Shown here: one piece after another, positions 32,188-40,036 of the stretch
Numbering within the stretch: the stretch's first letter is position 1
Layout of the letters: each line of letters starts with the position of its first letter
Origin: Microbacterium aoyamense
Lineage (GTDB): Bacteria; Actinomycetota; Actinomycetes; Actinomycetales; Microbacteriaceae
Direction: 5' to 3'
DNA: 64,000 bases
Assembly (NCBI RefSeq): GCF_023155855.1
Contig: NZ_JAKNUT010000002.1
Span: 426,470 to 490,469, forward strand
Made by a program: the position numbers and the translations under genes
Notes under the pieces: generated by a model
What the model saw: only the letters and a program-made list of their open reading frames with translations
The model's database searches: none
Told to the model about the DNA's origin: nothing

Positions 32188-34682
32188 GCGATCCCGGTCC
32201 GGCAGACCGCTACGCGCGCGCGCGCGACAGCGCCGCGCTCGACCGCGAGTATCCGCGCACGGCGGCGTTCGGGGCATCCCAGCGCTTCGACCTCGATCCG
32301 TTCCAGATCGCCGGGTGTCGCGCCCTCGAGGCCGGCCGGAGCGTCCTGGTCGCAGCACCCACGGGCGCCGGCAAGACGATCGTGGGGGAGTTCGCGATCC
32401 ATCTCGCGATGCGGGAGCCCGGCGACAAGGCGTTCTACACGACGCCGATCAAGGCGCTGTCGAACCAGAAGTTCCGCGAACTGCAGGACGTCTACGGCGC
32501 CGACCAGGTGGGTCTGCTCACGGGCGACACCAACATCAACGGCAATGCGCGCATCGTGGTCATGACGACCGAAGTGCTGCGCAACATGCTGTACGCCGAT
32601 TCTGCGGCCCTGCGCGGCCTGCGCTACGTCGTGATGGACGAAGTCCACTATCTCGCCGATCGCTTCCGCGGCGCCGTATGGGAGGAGATCATCATCCATC
32701 TCCCGCCCGCGGTGCGGCTCGTGTCGCTGTCGGCGACCGTGTCGAACGCCGAGGAGTTCGGTGACTGGCTCGACACCGTGCGCGGCGACACCGAGGTCAT
32801 CGTCTCCGAGATCCGGCCCGTGCCGCTCGAGCAGCACGTGCTCGTCCGCGGCGACCTGCTGCCGCTGTTCGACGATCGCGCCGGTATCGCGACGGCGCAG
32901 GTGAACCAGGAGCTCATGCGGATCCGCTCCTTCAAGGGCGCGAACTTCGACAACAACCGGCGCGTGCAGAGCATGAACAGCGCGCGGCAGAGGGGCCACG
33001 AAGCGCCCCGCCGTCGTCCGCACAAGGGCGGCCAACGACCTGTGCGCTCGGCGAACATGCAGCGCATCGAGCGCATGGATCGCCCCGACGTCGTCGAACT
33101 GCTCTCGCGCTCCAATCTGCTGCCGGCGATCTTCTTCATCTTCAGTCGCGTCGGCTGTGACGCCGCGGTCCAGCAGGTGCGGCGCTCGGGCGTGCGGCTC
33201 ACGTCGCACGAGGAGCGTCTCGAGATCCGCGCGATCGTCGAGGAGCGCACGCGCACGCTGCGCGACGAGGACCTCGCGGTGCTCGGGTACTGGGAGTGGC
33301 TCGACAACCTCGAGCGCGGCGTGGCCTCGCATCACGCGGGTCTGCTGCCCGCCTTCAAAGAGGTCGTCGAGGATCTCTTCCAGCGCAAGCTCGTGAAGGT
33401 CGTCTTCGCCACCGAGACCCTCGCCCTCGGCATCAACATGCCCGCCCGCACGGTCGTGCTCGAGAAGCTGGAGAAGTTCAACGGCGAAGCCCGCGTCGCG
33501 ATCACGTCGGGGGAGTACACACAGCTCACGGGTCGCGCGGGGCGCCGCGGGATCGACGTCGAGGGGCACGCCGTCATCCAGTGGACCGAGGGCCTCGACC
33601 CGCAGGCGGTCGCGGCTCTCGCATCCCGCCGTACGTATCCGCTCAACTCGAGCTTCCGGCCGACGTACAACATGGCCGTCAATCTCATCGACCAGTTCGG
33701 GCGGAGCCGTGCCCGCGAGATCCTGGAGTCGTCCTTCGCGCAGTTCCAGGCGGACCGTGCCGTCGTGGGTCTCGCGCGGCAGGTGCGCGATCAGGAGGAG
33801 TCGCTCGCGGGCTACGAGAAGGCCATGACGTGCGATCGGGGCGACTTCACCGACTACTCGGCGATCCGACGTGACCTGAGCGACCTCGAGAAGCTCAACC
33901 GCAAGGACGTCACGGCCGGGCGCGGGACCCGCGAACAGCGAAAGCGCGAGATCCAGAGCCTGCGCAAGCGGATGCAGCGGCACTCCTGCCATTCATGCCC
34001 CGACCGTGAGGATCACGCCCGCTGGGCCGAGCGGTACTGGAAGCTCAAGCGCACGATCGACAAGACCCGGCAGCAGATCAGCGCGCGCACGGGCGCCGTT
34101 GCGCGCATCTTCGACCGGGTCGTCGATGTGCTCGCCGAACTCGACTACGTGCGCGTCGAAGACGACGGTCGCACGGTCCTCACCGAGGCGGGCCGGACCA
34201 TGCGGCGCATCTACGGCGAGCGCGATCTGCTCGTCGCCGAGTCGCTGCGGCAGGGTCTGTGGAAGGGACTGGATGCCGCATCCCTCGCGACGCTGGCATG
34301 CTGTCTCGTCTACGAGCCGCGCCGCGAGGAATCCAGCACGGGTGAGCGCGGTCTGCCGCGCGGGGCGTTCCGGCAGGCTCTCAGCGATACGCAGACGCTG
34401 TGGCAGCGGCTCGACGACCTCGAGCGCGAGCACCGTCTCCCGGGCTCGGAGCCCGTCTCGGCCGGTCTCGCGCAGGCGATGTACTCGTGGGCGCGCGGTG
34501 TACCGCTCGAACGCGTGCTGATCGAGGCCGACATGGCCGCGGGCGACTTCGTGCGCTGGTCGAAGCAGACGATCGATCTGCTCGATCAGCTCTCGATCGT
34601 CGCGGACGGCGACCTCGCGACGACGGCGCGCAGGGCGCTGGATGCCGTGCGCCGCGGCATCGTCGCATACTCCTCGGTCTGA
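32184..34682 (+). CDS. helY: Ski2/Mtr4-like RNA helicase HelY
   Basis: An 832-residue DEVH-box helicase. Motifs: PTGAGKTIVGEFAI (I, ~residue 56), TTPIKALSNQKF (Ia), MDEVHYLADRFRGAVWEE (II), LSATVSNAEEFGDWL (III), ASHHAGLLPAFKE and ATETLALGINMPARTVV (IV-V), and QLTGRAGRRGIDVEGHAV (VI). A basic insertion around residues 255-290 (RRRPHKGGQRPVR) is a likely RNA-binding region, and the C-terminal half is the DSHCT-type domain with a CHSCPDREDHARW cysteine pair. Probably RNA turnover or ribosome work; the M. tuberculosis homologue in the same position is HelY. Confidence 0.93.
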   Translation: MSDPGPADRYARARDSAALDREYPRTAAFGASQRFDLDPFQIAGCRALEAGRSVLVAAPTGAGKTIVGEFAIHLAMREPGDKAFYTTPIKALSNQKFRELQDVYGADQVGLLTGDTNINGNARIVVMTTEVLRNMLYADSAALRGLRYVVMDEVHYLADRFRGAVWEEIIIHLPPAVRLVSLSATVSNAEEFGDWLDTVRGDTEVIVSEIRPVPLEQHVLVRGDLLPLFDDRAGIATAQVNQELMRIRSFKGANFDNNRRVQSMNSARQRGHEAPRRRPHKGGQRPVRSANMQRIERMDRPDVVELLSRSNLLPAIFFIFSRVGCDAAVQQVRRSGVRLTSHEERLEIRAIVEERTRTLRDEDLAVLGYWEWLDNLERGVASHHAGLLPAFKEVVEDLFQRKLVKVVFATETLALGINMPARTVVLEKLEKFNGEARVAITSGEYTQLTGRAGRRGIDVEGHAVIQWTEGLDPQAVAALASRRTYPLNSSFRPTYNMAVNLIDQFGRSRAREILESSFAQFQADRAVVGLARQVRDQEESLAGYEKAMTCDRGDFTDYSAIRRDLSDLEKLNRKDVTAGRGTREQRKREIQSLRKRMQRHSCHSCPDREDHARWAERYWKLKRTIDKTRQQISARTGAVARIFDRVVDVLAELDYVRVEDDGRTVLTEAGRTMRRIYGERDLLVAESLRQGLWKGLDAASLATLACCLVYEPRREESSTGERGLPRGAFRQALSDTQTLWQRLDDLEREHRLPGSEPVSAGLAQAMYSWARGVPLERVLIEADMAAGDFVRWSKQTIDLLDQLSIVADGDLATTARRALDAVRRGIVAYSSV

Positions 34683-34705
34683 TCGGACACACAGCATTCC
34701 AGAAC

Positions 34706-34711
34706 TAGGCT
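34706..34711 (+). promoter_or_regulatory. -10 hexamer TAGGCT, leaderless start of lnt
   Basis: TAGGCT, CGTCCC, then GTG 34718. Confidence 0.6.
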
Positions 34712-34717
34712 CGTCCC

Positions 34718-36295
34718 GTGCCCGACGCCGTACCGCCGCCTGACCGCCCGAAGCCGCTGCTTCCCCTGTGGGCCGCGCTCCTCGTCAGCGCCGCGGCGGG
34801 ACCGATCCTCGACCTCGCCTACCCGTCCGTCGGGTGGTGGCCGCTCGCCTTCGTCGGCGTGGGCCTGTCGCTCATCGCCCTCGTCGGCCGCCGCGCGTGG
34901 TCGGCACTGCTGGTCGGCCTCGTCTTCGGGGCGTCCTTCTACCTCATCCACATCGTCTGGATCACGCGCTACCTGGGCGAGATCCCGTGGTTCGCCCTCG
35001 CGGGGATCGAGACGCTCTTCATGGGGCTCGGGTCGATCCTCATCGCGCTCGCGTACCGCTGGATGCCGCGCGTGCTGCCGGGGCGCTGGTCGCGTCTGGT
35101 CCTGCTGCCGCTCCTCGTCGCGGGTGTGTGGACGGCGCGCGAGCTGTTCATGGGCTCGTGGCCGTACACGGGCTTCCCGTGGGCGCGCATCGGCATGAGC
35201 CAGTCCGAGAGTCCGCTTGCGCACCTGTCCTCGTGGGTCGGCGTCTCCGGGCTCACCTTCCTGATGGTCGCGTTCACAGCGGCGGTCATCGAGTGGATCC
35301 GGATGCGGCAACCCCGCGACATCCGCACCGTCGTTCCTTCCGTCGCGCTGGCCCTCGTCCTCCTCCTCGTCCCGCAGTTCCCGACGACCCCGGCGGGCGA
35401 GCTGCGAGTGGGCTCGGTACAGGGCAACGGCCCATCGGGGTACTTCGATGATCGCGAGCGCAATGCCGTGCTGAACGCGCAGCTCGAGGCATCGGCCCCG
35501 CTCTTCGGTCAGGACATGGACGTGCTCCTGTGGCCCGAGGGCGGGATCGACAGCGATCCGCTCGCCAACGACGGCACGGCCGCAGTCCTCGACGCGCTGT
35601 CGGAGCGGGTGGATGCCCCGCTCATCGTCAATGCGGCGACCGAACGCGGCGACGACGTCTTCAACACCTCGATGCTGTGGATCGCGGGGGAGGGCGCCGT
35701 GCAGCTGCACGACAAGACGCATCCCGTGCCGATGGGCGAGTACGTGCCCGACAGGTGGTTCTTCGAGGCCCTCGCGCCCGACCTCATCGGACTCATCCAG
35801 CGGGAGTACACGCCGGGGACCAATCCGCCGCTGTTCGATCTCGACGGCATCGGGGTCGGCCTCGCGATCTGCTTCGACGTCATCTACGACGACGTGATCT
35901 GGGAGGCCGCGCGCGGTGGCGCCGAGGTGTACATGTTCCAGACGAACAACGCCGACTTCCGCGACACCGACGAGAACCTGCAGCAGCTCGCCTTCGCGCG
36001 CATGCGCGCGATCGAGACCGGGCGCTCGGTCGTCAACCTCTCGACGGTCGGCACGAGCCAGGTGATCTCTCCCGACGGAGCGACGATCGACGCGCTGCCC
36101 GAGGGCGAGGCAGGTCACATGCTGACCGAGGTGCCTCTGCGGACGGGACTGACGCCGGCATCCGTCGTCGGACCGTGGATTCAGGGCCTCATCGGGTGGG
36201 GGAGCCTCGCCGTGCTCGTGGCCCTCGGCGTCATCGTCCGCCTCCGCCGAAGGAAGACGCCGGCCCCATCGGAGCCGGCGTCTTCGGAGAGGTGA
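34718..36295 (+). CDS. lnt: Apolipoprotein N-acyltransferase
   Basis: A 525-residue membrane enzyme that adds the third acyl chain to lipoproteins. About six hydrophobic helices (residues ~10-215) precede a nitrilase-fold domain with the Glu-Lys-Cys triad: LLWPEGGID (Glu), DKTHPVPMGEYVPDRWF (Lys) and GLAICFDVIYDD (Cys, ~residue 388). A last helix (~490-505) and a basic tail end it. GTG start with a TAGGCT -10. The last codons overlap a terminator hairpin. The window itself encodes at least two lipoprotein substrates. In mycobacteria Lnt is often fused to Ppm1; here it stands alone. Confidence 0.92.
   Translation: MPDAVPPPDRPKPLLPLWAALLVSAAAGPILDLAYPSVGWWPLAFVGVGLSLIALVGRRAWSALLVGLVFGASFYLIHIVWITRYLGEIPWFALAGIETLFMGLGSILIALAYRWMPRVLPGRWSRLVLLPLLVAGVWTARELFMGSWPYTGFPWARIGMSQSESPLAHLSSWVGVSGLTFLMVAFTAAVIEWIRMRQPRDIRTVVPSVALALVLLLVPQFPTTPAGELRVGSVQGNGPSGYFDDRERNAVLNAQLEASAPLFGQDMDVLLWPEGGIDSDPLANDGTAAVLDALSERVDAPLIVNAATERGDDVFNTSMLWIAGEGAVQLHDKTHPVPMGEYVPDRWFFEALAPDLIGLIQREYTPGTNPPLFDLDGIGVGLAICFDVIYDDVIWEAARGGAEVYMFQTNNADFRDTDENLQQLAFARMRAIETGRSVVNLSTVGTSQVISPDGATIDALPEGEAGHMLTEVPLRTGLTPASVVGPWIQGLIGWGSLAVLVALGVIVRLRRRKTPAPSEPASSER
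36253..36285. terminator. Hairpin terminator inside the 3' end of lnt
   Basis: An exact 12-bp stem, GAAGACGCCGGC (36253-36264) against GCCGGCGTCTTC (36274-36285), with a 9-base loop. It ends 10 bases before the lnt stop and 15 before the convergent rbpA stop, so it may serve both transcripts. There is no T-run on either side. Confidence 0.7.
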
Positions 36296-36299
36296 TGCG

Positions 36300-36683
36300 T
36301 CAGGCGCTGAGCTTGTCGAGCGCGGCCTCGTCGCCCGCGCCACGACGGGCGCGGAGGTACGCGAGGCGCTCCTCGAGGAGCTCTTCGAGCTCGGGGATGG
36401 TGCGACGCTCGAGCAGCATGTCCCAGTGCGAGCGCGCGACCTTGTCGCCCGAGTGATCGACGGTCGCGGTGCCGTCGCCGATGCGCAGGAGCGCCTCGGC
36501 GCCGCACGTGCGGCACTCCCAGGCCTCGGGCACTTCGGCGTCCGCCGCGAACGTCATCGTGGTGTCACGTCCACAGGACGTGCATGAGTAGGTGTGCTGT
36601 GCGCGTTCATGGAACACGACGCCCTCTTCGCTCTGTAGGCTCTGGGCGCCGATCCGGATGCCGCGCAGACTGCGGTCTGCCAT
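36300..36683 (-). CDS. rbpA: RNA polymerase-binding protein RbpA
   Basis: A 127-residue actinobacterial transcription factor that binds RNA polymerase and the primary sigma factor and stabilises open complexes. The N-terminal tail MADRSLRGIRIGAQSLQSEE is followed by the zinc-ribbon-like core (YSCTSCGR ... WECRTCGAEA), a basic linker, and the sigma-interaction domain ARSHWDMLLERRTIPELEEL at residues ~85-104. AGAGGA precedes the ATG. The four cysteines indicate a metal-binding RbpA. It is monocistronic. Being a core regulator, its presence supports the actinobacterial assignment. Confidence 0.96.
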   Translation of the reverse strand: MADRSLRGIRIGAQSLQSEEGVVFHERAQHTYSCTSCGRDTTMTFAADAEVPEAWECRTCGAEALLRIGDGTATVDHSGDKVARSHWDMLLERRTIPELEELLEERLAYLRARRGAGDEAALDKLSA

Positions 36684-36740
36684 TGTGTGGTCCTCTCGTC
36701 GCCTTTCAGGTATACCCGGGCGACCTGGGTACTGGATGCG

Positions 36741-36765
36741 AACGGCCCCTTGTGGAGGGCATTCA
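36741..36765 (-). promoter_or_regulatory. Possible ECF (SigH/SigR-type) promoter of rbpA
   Basis: On the minus strand TGAATG (36765-36760) is followed 15 bases later by CGTT (36744-36741), close to the GGAAY/CGTT pattern of the thiol-stress sigma factors that drive rbpA in Streptomyces and Corynebacterium. The spacing is one base short and the first base deviates, so this is tentative. The start codon lies about 57 bases downstream. Confidence 0.3.
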
Positions 36766-36797
36766 CAGTCGATGCTCAGCGGTTCCGAGCGTCGGGG

Positions 36798-37583
36798 TCA
36801 GGTAAGCGTCTTGAGCGCGAGATCGGCATGATCGGTGACGATTCCGTCGACGCCCATCTCGATCAGCCGACGCATGTCTTCGGGGTCGTTGATCGTCCAC
36901 ACGTGCACCTCGACACCGTAGCGGTGCGCGGCCGTGATGAGGCGGGGTGAGAGCACCCGGATGCCCGCCTGTCGCTCCGGGATCTGCAGTGCGTCGATGC
37001 CTTGGAGGGCGGATCGTACAAGGGGTTCGAGGCGCAGCCACACGCCGACGAGCAGCCGCACCATCGTCCCGGTGCCGGCGGACGTCGCGGGCCTGCCGCC
37101 GTCCTTGGCGTGCCCAGCCGCCGATCGAAGCGCCGCTCGGCGGCGCTGATCCGAGAAGCTCGACACGAGCACGCGCGCGCCGTGGGGTCCGATGACACGG
37201 CCCATCGGCTCGGACACAGCCTCGGCCTTCGCGTCGAGGTTGAACGCCACCGTCGGAAACGCCTCGAGCGCCTGCTCCAGCGTGATGAGTCCGCCGTAGG
37301 GAGCCATGACGGTCTCGAGTTCGTCGGCGGTCACATCGGCGACCTTGCGCGGGTCGCCCGTGACACGCGACAGATCGTCATCGTGGAAGAGCACGACGAC
37401 GCCGTCGCGGGTCAGGTGGCAGTCGGACTCGACGATGGTCGCGCCGGCGGCGTGCGCCGCTGCGACGGCGGCGAAGGAGTTCTCAGCCACGCCGTGCGCG
37501 GCATCCTCCGCCGTCACGAGTCCGCGATGAGCGAGGACGCGCGGTGGGGGAGTGGAGAAGAAGGGATGCCGCGGCTCAGGCAT
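36798..37583 (-). CDS. Glycerophosphodiester phosphodiesterase
   Basis: A 261-residue GDPD TIM-barrel enzyme that splits glycerophosphodiesters into glycerol-3-phosphate and an alcohol. The active-site pieces are VLAHRGLVTAED (catalytic His-Arg), AENSFAAV, IVESDCHLTRDGVVVLFHDDDLSRVTG (Glu, Asp, second His), and the C-terminal EVHVWTINDPEDMRRLIEMGVDGIVTDHAD. It has no signal peptide, so it is cytoplasmic. The ATG at 37583 gives an 8-base overlap with the SPFH stop; an in-frame ATG at 37604 is also possible, and neither has a clear Shine-Dalgarno. It is last in an NfeD-SPFH-GDPD run. Confidence 0.9.
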   Translation of the reverse strand: MPEPRHPFFSTPPPRVLAHRGLVTAEDAAHGVAENSFAAVAAAHAAGATIVESDCHLTRDGVVVLFHDDDLSRVTGDPRKVADVTADELETVMAPYGGLITLEQALEAFPTVAFNLDAKAEAVSEPMGRVIGPHGARVLVSSFSDQRRRAALRSAAGHAKDGGRPATSAGTGTMVRLLVGVWLRLEPLVRSALQGIDALQIPERQAGIRVLSPRLITAAHRYGVEVHVWTINDPEDMRRLIEMGVDGIVTDHADLALKTLT

Positions 37584-38637
37584 CGGGCGCCGTCGCAGCG
37601 CCACCGCTCGGCGTGACGGACTTCACCTCGGCGGCGATGCCGTCGGCGGCTGAGGCGGCATCGCGCGCGGCCTTGAGCGCTTCGTCCGTCGCCGCACTGC
37701 TCGAGGTGGGGATGCGCGGACGGTCCGTCGGGTCGCTGGGCAGCGCACGGCCGCCGAACGCGTCGCCGATGCCCTTGAGCGCCTCGGTGAGCTCGCTCGG
37801 GATGATCCAGAGCTTGCTCGACGGGCTTTCGGCGATCTTGGGCAGCGTCTGGAGGTACTGGTAGGCCAGCAGCTTCTCGTCGGGGTCGCCCGCGTGGATG
37901 GCGTCGAAGACCATCTGGATGGCCTCCGACTCGCCCTGCGCGCGCAGGACGGCGGCCGTCTTGTCGCCCTCGGCCTCGAGGATCTGCGCCTGGCGACGGC
38001 CCTCGGCCTCGAGGATCTGCGACTGCTTCGACCCCTCGGCGGTGAGGATCGTCGCGCGACGCTCGCGCTCGGCGCGCATCTGCTTCTCCATCGAGTCCTG
38101 GATCGAGTGGGGCGGGTCGATCGCCTTGAGCTCGACACGACCGACGCGGATGCCCCACTTGCCCGTCGCCTCGTCGAGCACGGCGCGCAGCTGGTTGTTG
38201 ATGTTGTCGCGGCTCGTGAGCGCCTCTTCGAGGTTCAGCCCACCCACGACGTTGCGGAGGGTCGTCGTGGTGAGCTGCTCGACCGCACCCAGGTAGTTCG
38301 CGATCTCGTACGTCGCGGCCCGGGCATCCGTCACCTGGAAGTAGACGACCGTGTCGATCGAGACGACGAGGTTGTCCTCGGTGATGACCGGCTGCGGAGG
38401 GAACGAGACGACCTGCTCGCGCAGATCGATGAGCGGACGCAGGCGGTCGATGAACGGGACGAGGATGTTGAGGCCCGGCAGGAGGGTCTTGTGGTACCGG
38501 CCCAATCGCTCGACGACACCGGCGTTTGCCTGCGGGATGATGCGGATCGATCGGATGAGGACGACCAGCACGAAGATGAAGACCGCGGCGACGAGGATCC
38601 ACAGGATCGCGGTGGGGATGACGTCTTCGGCGTTCAT
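37576..38637 (-). CDS. SPFH/band-7 membrane scaffold protein (stomatin/QmcA-like)
   Basis: A 353-residue protein with one N-terminal membrane helix (TAILWILVAAVFIFVLVVLI, residues ~8-27), the SPFH core (GVVERLGRYHKTLLPGLNIL to ATYEIANYLGAVEQLT), and a long coiled-coil with the internal repeat QILEAEGRRQAQILEAEGDK at ~205-225. It ends with a low-complexity tail. SPFH proteins form oligomeric membrane microdomains and regulate proteases. It is coupled (4-base overlap) to an NfeD gene, its usual partner in bacteria. Confidence 0.92.
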   Translation of the reverse strand: MNAEDVIPTAILWILVAAVFIFVLVVLIRSIRIIPQANAGVVERLGRYHKTLLPGLNILVPFIDRLRPLIDLREQVVSFPPQPVITEDNLVVSIDTVVYFQVTDARAATYEIANYLGAVEQLTTTTLRNVVGGLNLEEALTSRDNINNQLRAVLDEATGKWGIRVGRVELKAIDPPHSIQDSMEKQMRAERERRATILTAEGSKQSQILEAEGRRQAQILEAEGDKTAAVLRAQGESEAIQMVFDAIHAGDPDEKLLAYQYLQTLPKIAESPSSKLWIIPSELTEALKGIGDAFGGRALPSDPTDRPRIPTSSSAATDEALKAARDAASAADGIAAEVKSVTPSGGAATAPDA

Positions 38638-39113
38638 GCGAGGGGCTCCTCGGGTCGGATGGCGGGGCGTACGACGGCGGTCGCACCGTCGATGCGGGCG
38701 ACGATGACCGATTCGCCGGGTTCGAGGTCGACCCCGACGTCGGTGCGCGCGGTCCAGGTGTCGCCGTTGGCGAGCTTGACTTGACCGCCGTGATTGGTGA
38801 CCGTGGACAGCACGCGGCCGGACAGCTCGATCAGGGCGTCGACATTGGACTTCGTCGGATCCTCGCCTCGGCGCAGACGGCGCAGAAGCGGCGGTCGGAG
38901 CGCCAGCAGCAGGACGCCGGCCACGGCGGCGGCGATCACGACCTGCAGCCACAGCGGCGCGCCGAGGAGGTCGGAGCCGAGTCCCGCGAGGCCGCCGATG
39001 CCGAGCATGAGGAAGGTGAAATCGAGCGTCAGCATCTCGATGACGAGGAAGACGAGGATCAGCACGATCCATCCGATCCACGCCCATTGTTCGATCGTCT
39101 GGATGAGCTCCAC
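38634..39113 (-). CDS. NfeD-like membrane protein
   Basis: A 159-residue NfeD1b-type protein: two or three hydrophobic helices (WIGWIVLILVFLVIEMLTLDF, then FLMLGIGGLAGLG and LWLQVVIAAAVAGVLLLAL) and a C-terminal OB-fold (ALIELSGRVLSTVTNHGGQV ... GESVIVARIDGATAVV). GTG start with AGGAGG. NfeD proteins pair with SPFH proteins, as here, in membrane quality control. Confidence 0.9.
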   Translation of the reverse strand: MELIQTIEQWAWIGWIVLILVFLVIEMLTLDFTFLMLGIGGLAGLGSDLLGAPLWLQVVIAAAVAGVLLLALRPPLLRRLRRGEDPTKSNVDALIELSGRVLSTVTNHGGQVKLANGDTWTARTDVGVDLEPGESVIVARIDGATAVVRPAIRPEEPLA

Positions 39114-39259
39114 GATGTGCCTCCTGTGCGCTCGAATCTATCACGCGGGCCGCGTCGGAAGGCCGGTCGGGGCCGCGCCCGGAGGTCTGCAAAGGGTAGG
39201 GTCGATCGCGGTGCGCGCACTCCTCGCGCGACCGCGAGATCCACGACAGGGAGCACCCC

Positions 39260-40033
39260 GTGACCGAGTCATCCACCGTCCTCCAGCCCGGTTCGCTCGC
39301 CGGCAAGACCGCCCTCGTGACCGGTTCGTCCCGGGGTATCGGCGCCGACACCGTGCGCTACTTCGCCGAGGCCGGCGCGAACGTCGTCATCAACTACCGC
39401 AACAAGGCGCCGCGCGCCGACAAGCTCGGCGCCCAGCTGCGGGAGCTCGGTGTCGAAGCGCTCGTCGTCGGCGCGGATCTCACCGACCCGGTCTCGGTCG
39501 AGGCGATGTTCGCCGAGGTCGAGCGCGTGTTCGGCAGCCTCGACATCCTCGTCCTGAACGCCTCGGGCGGGATGGAAGCCGGCATGGCCGAGGACTACGC
39601 GCTCCAGCTCAATCGCGACGCACAGGTGCGCGTCCTCGAGGCGGCGCTGCCCCTTCTCGGGCGTGGCTCACGGGTCGTCTTCGTCACGAGCCACCAAGCG
39701 CACTTCATCCGCACGACCCCCACGATGCCCGAGTACGTGCCGGTCGCGCTGTCCAAGCGCGCGGGCGAGGACGCCCTGCGCGAGCGCATCCCGGAGCTCG
39801 CCGATCGCGGCATCGATTTCGTCGTCGTCTCGGGCGACATGATCGAGGGCACGATCACCGCGACGCTGCTGGAACGCGCGAACCCCGGGGCGATCTCGTC
39901 GCGTCGCGAATCCGCCGGGCGCCTCTACAACGTCTCCGAGTTCGCCGCCGAGGTCGCTCTGGCCGCCGTCGAGGCGATTCCGGCCGACAATACGCGCCTC
40001 GTGGGTGACATCAGCTCGTTCGAGGCCGAGTGA
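39260..40033 (+). CDS. SDR family oxidoreductase with altered active site
   Basis: A 257-residue short-chain dehydrogenase. The NAD(P) motif TGSSRGIG (~residues 18-25), ADLTDPVS, LVLNASGG (NNAG position) and FVTSHQAHF (catalytic Ser) are present. At the YxxxK position the sequence is VALSK: the lysine is kept but tyrosine is replaced by valine, with a Tyr three residues further upstream (EYVPVALSK). Chemistry is therefore uncertain. GTG start with GGGAG 7 bases upstream and a TAGGGT -10 at 39197. The S9 peptidase gene follows after 3 bases. Confidence 0.87.
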   Translation: MTESSTVLQPGSLAGKTALVTGSSRGIGADTVRYFAEAGANVVINYRNKAPRADKLGAQLRELGVEALVVGADLTDPVSVEAMFAEVERVFGSLDILVLNASGGMEAGMAEDYALQLNRDAQVRVLEAALPLLGRGSRVVFVTSHQAHFIRTTPTMPEYVPVALSKRAGEDALRERIPELADRGIDFVVVSGDMIEGTITATLLERANPGAISSRRESAGRLYNVSEFAAEVALAAVEAIPADNTRLVGDISSFEAE

Positions 40034-40036
40034 TCC

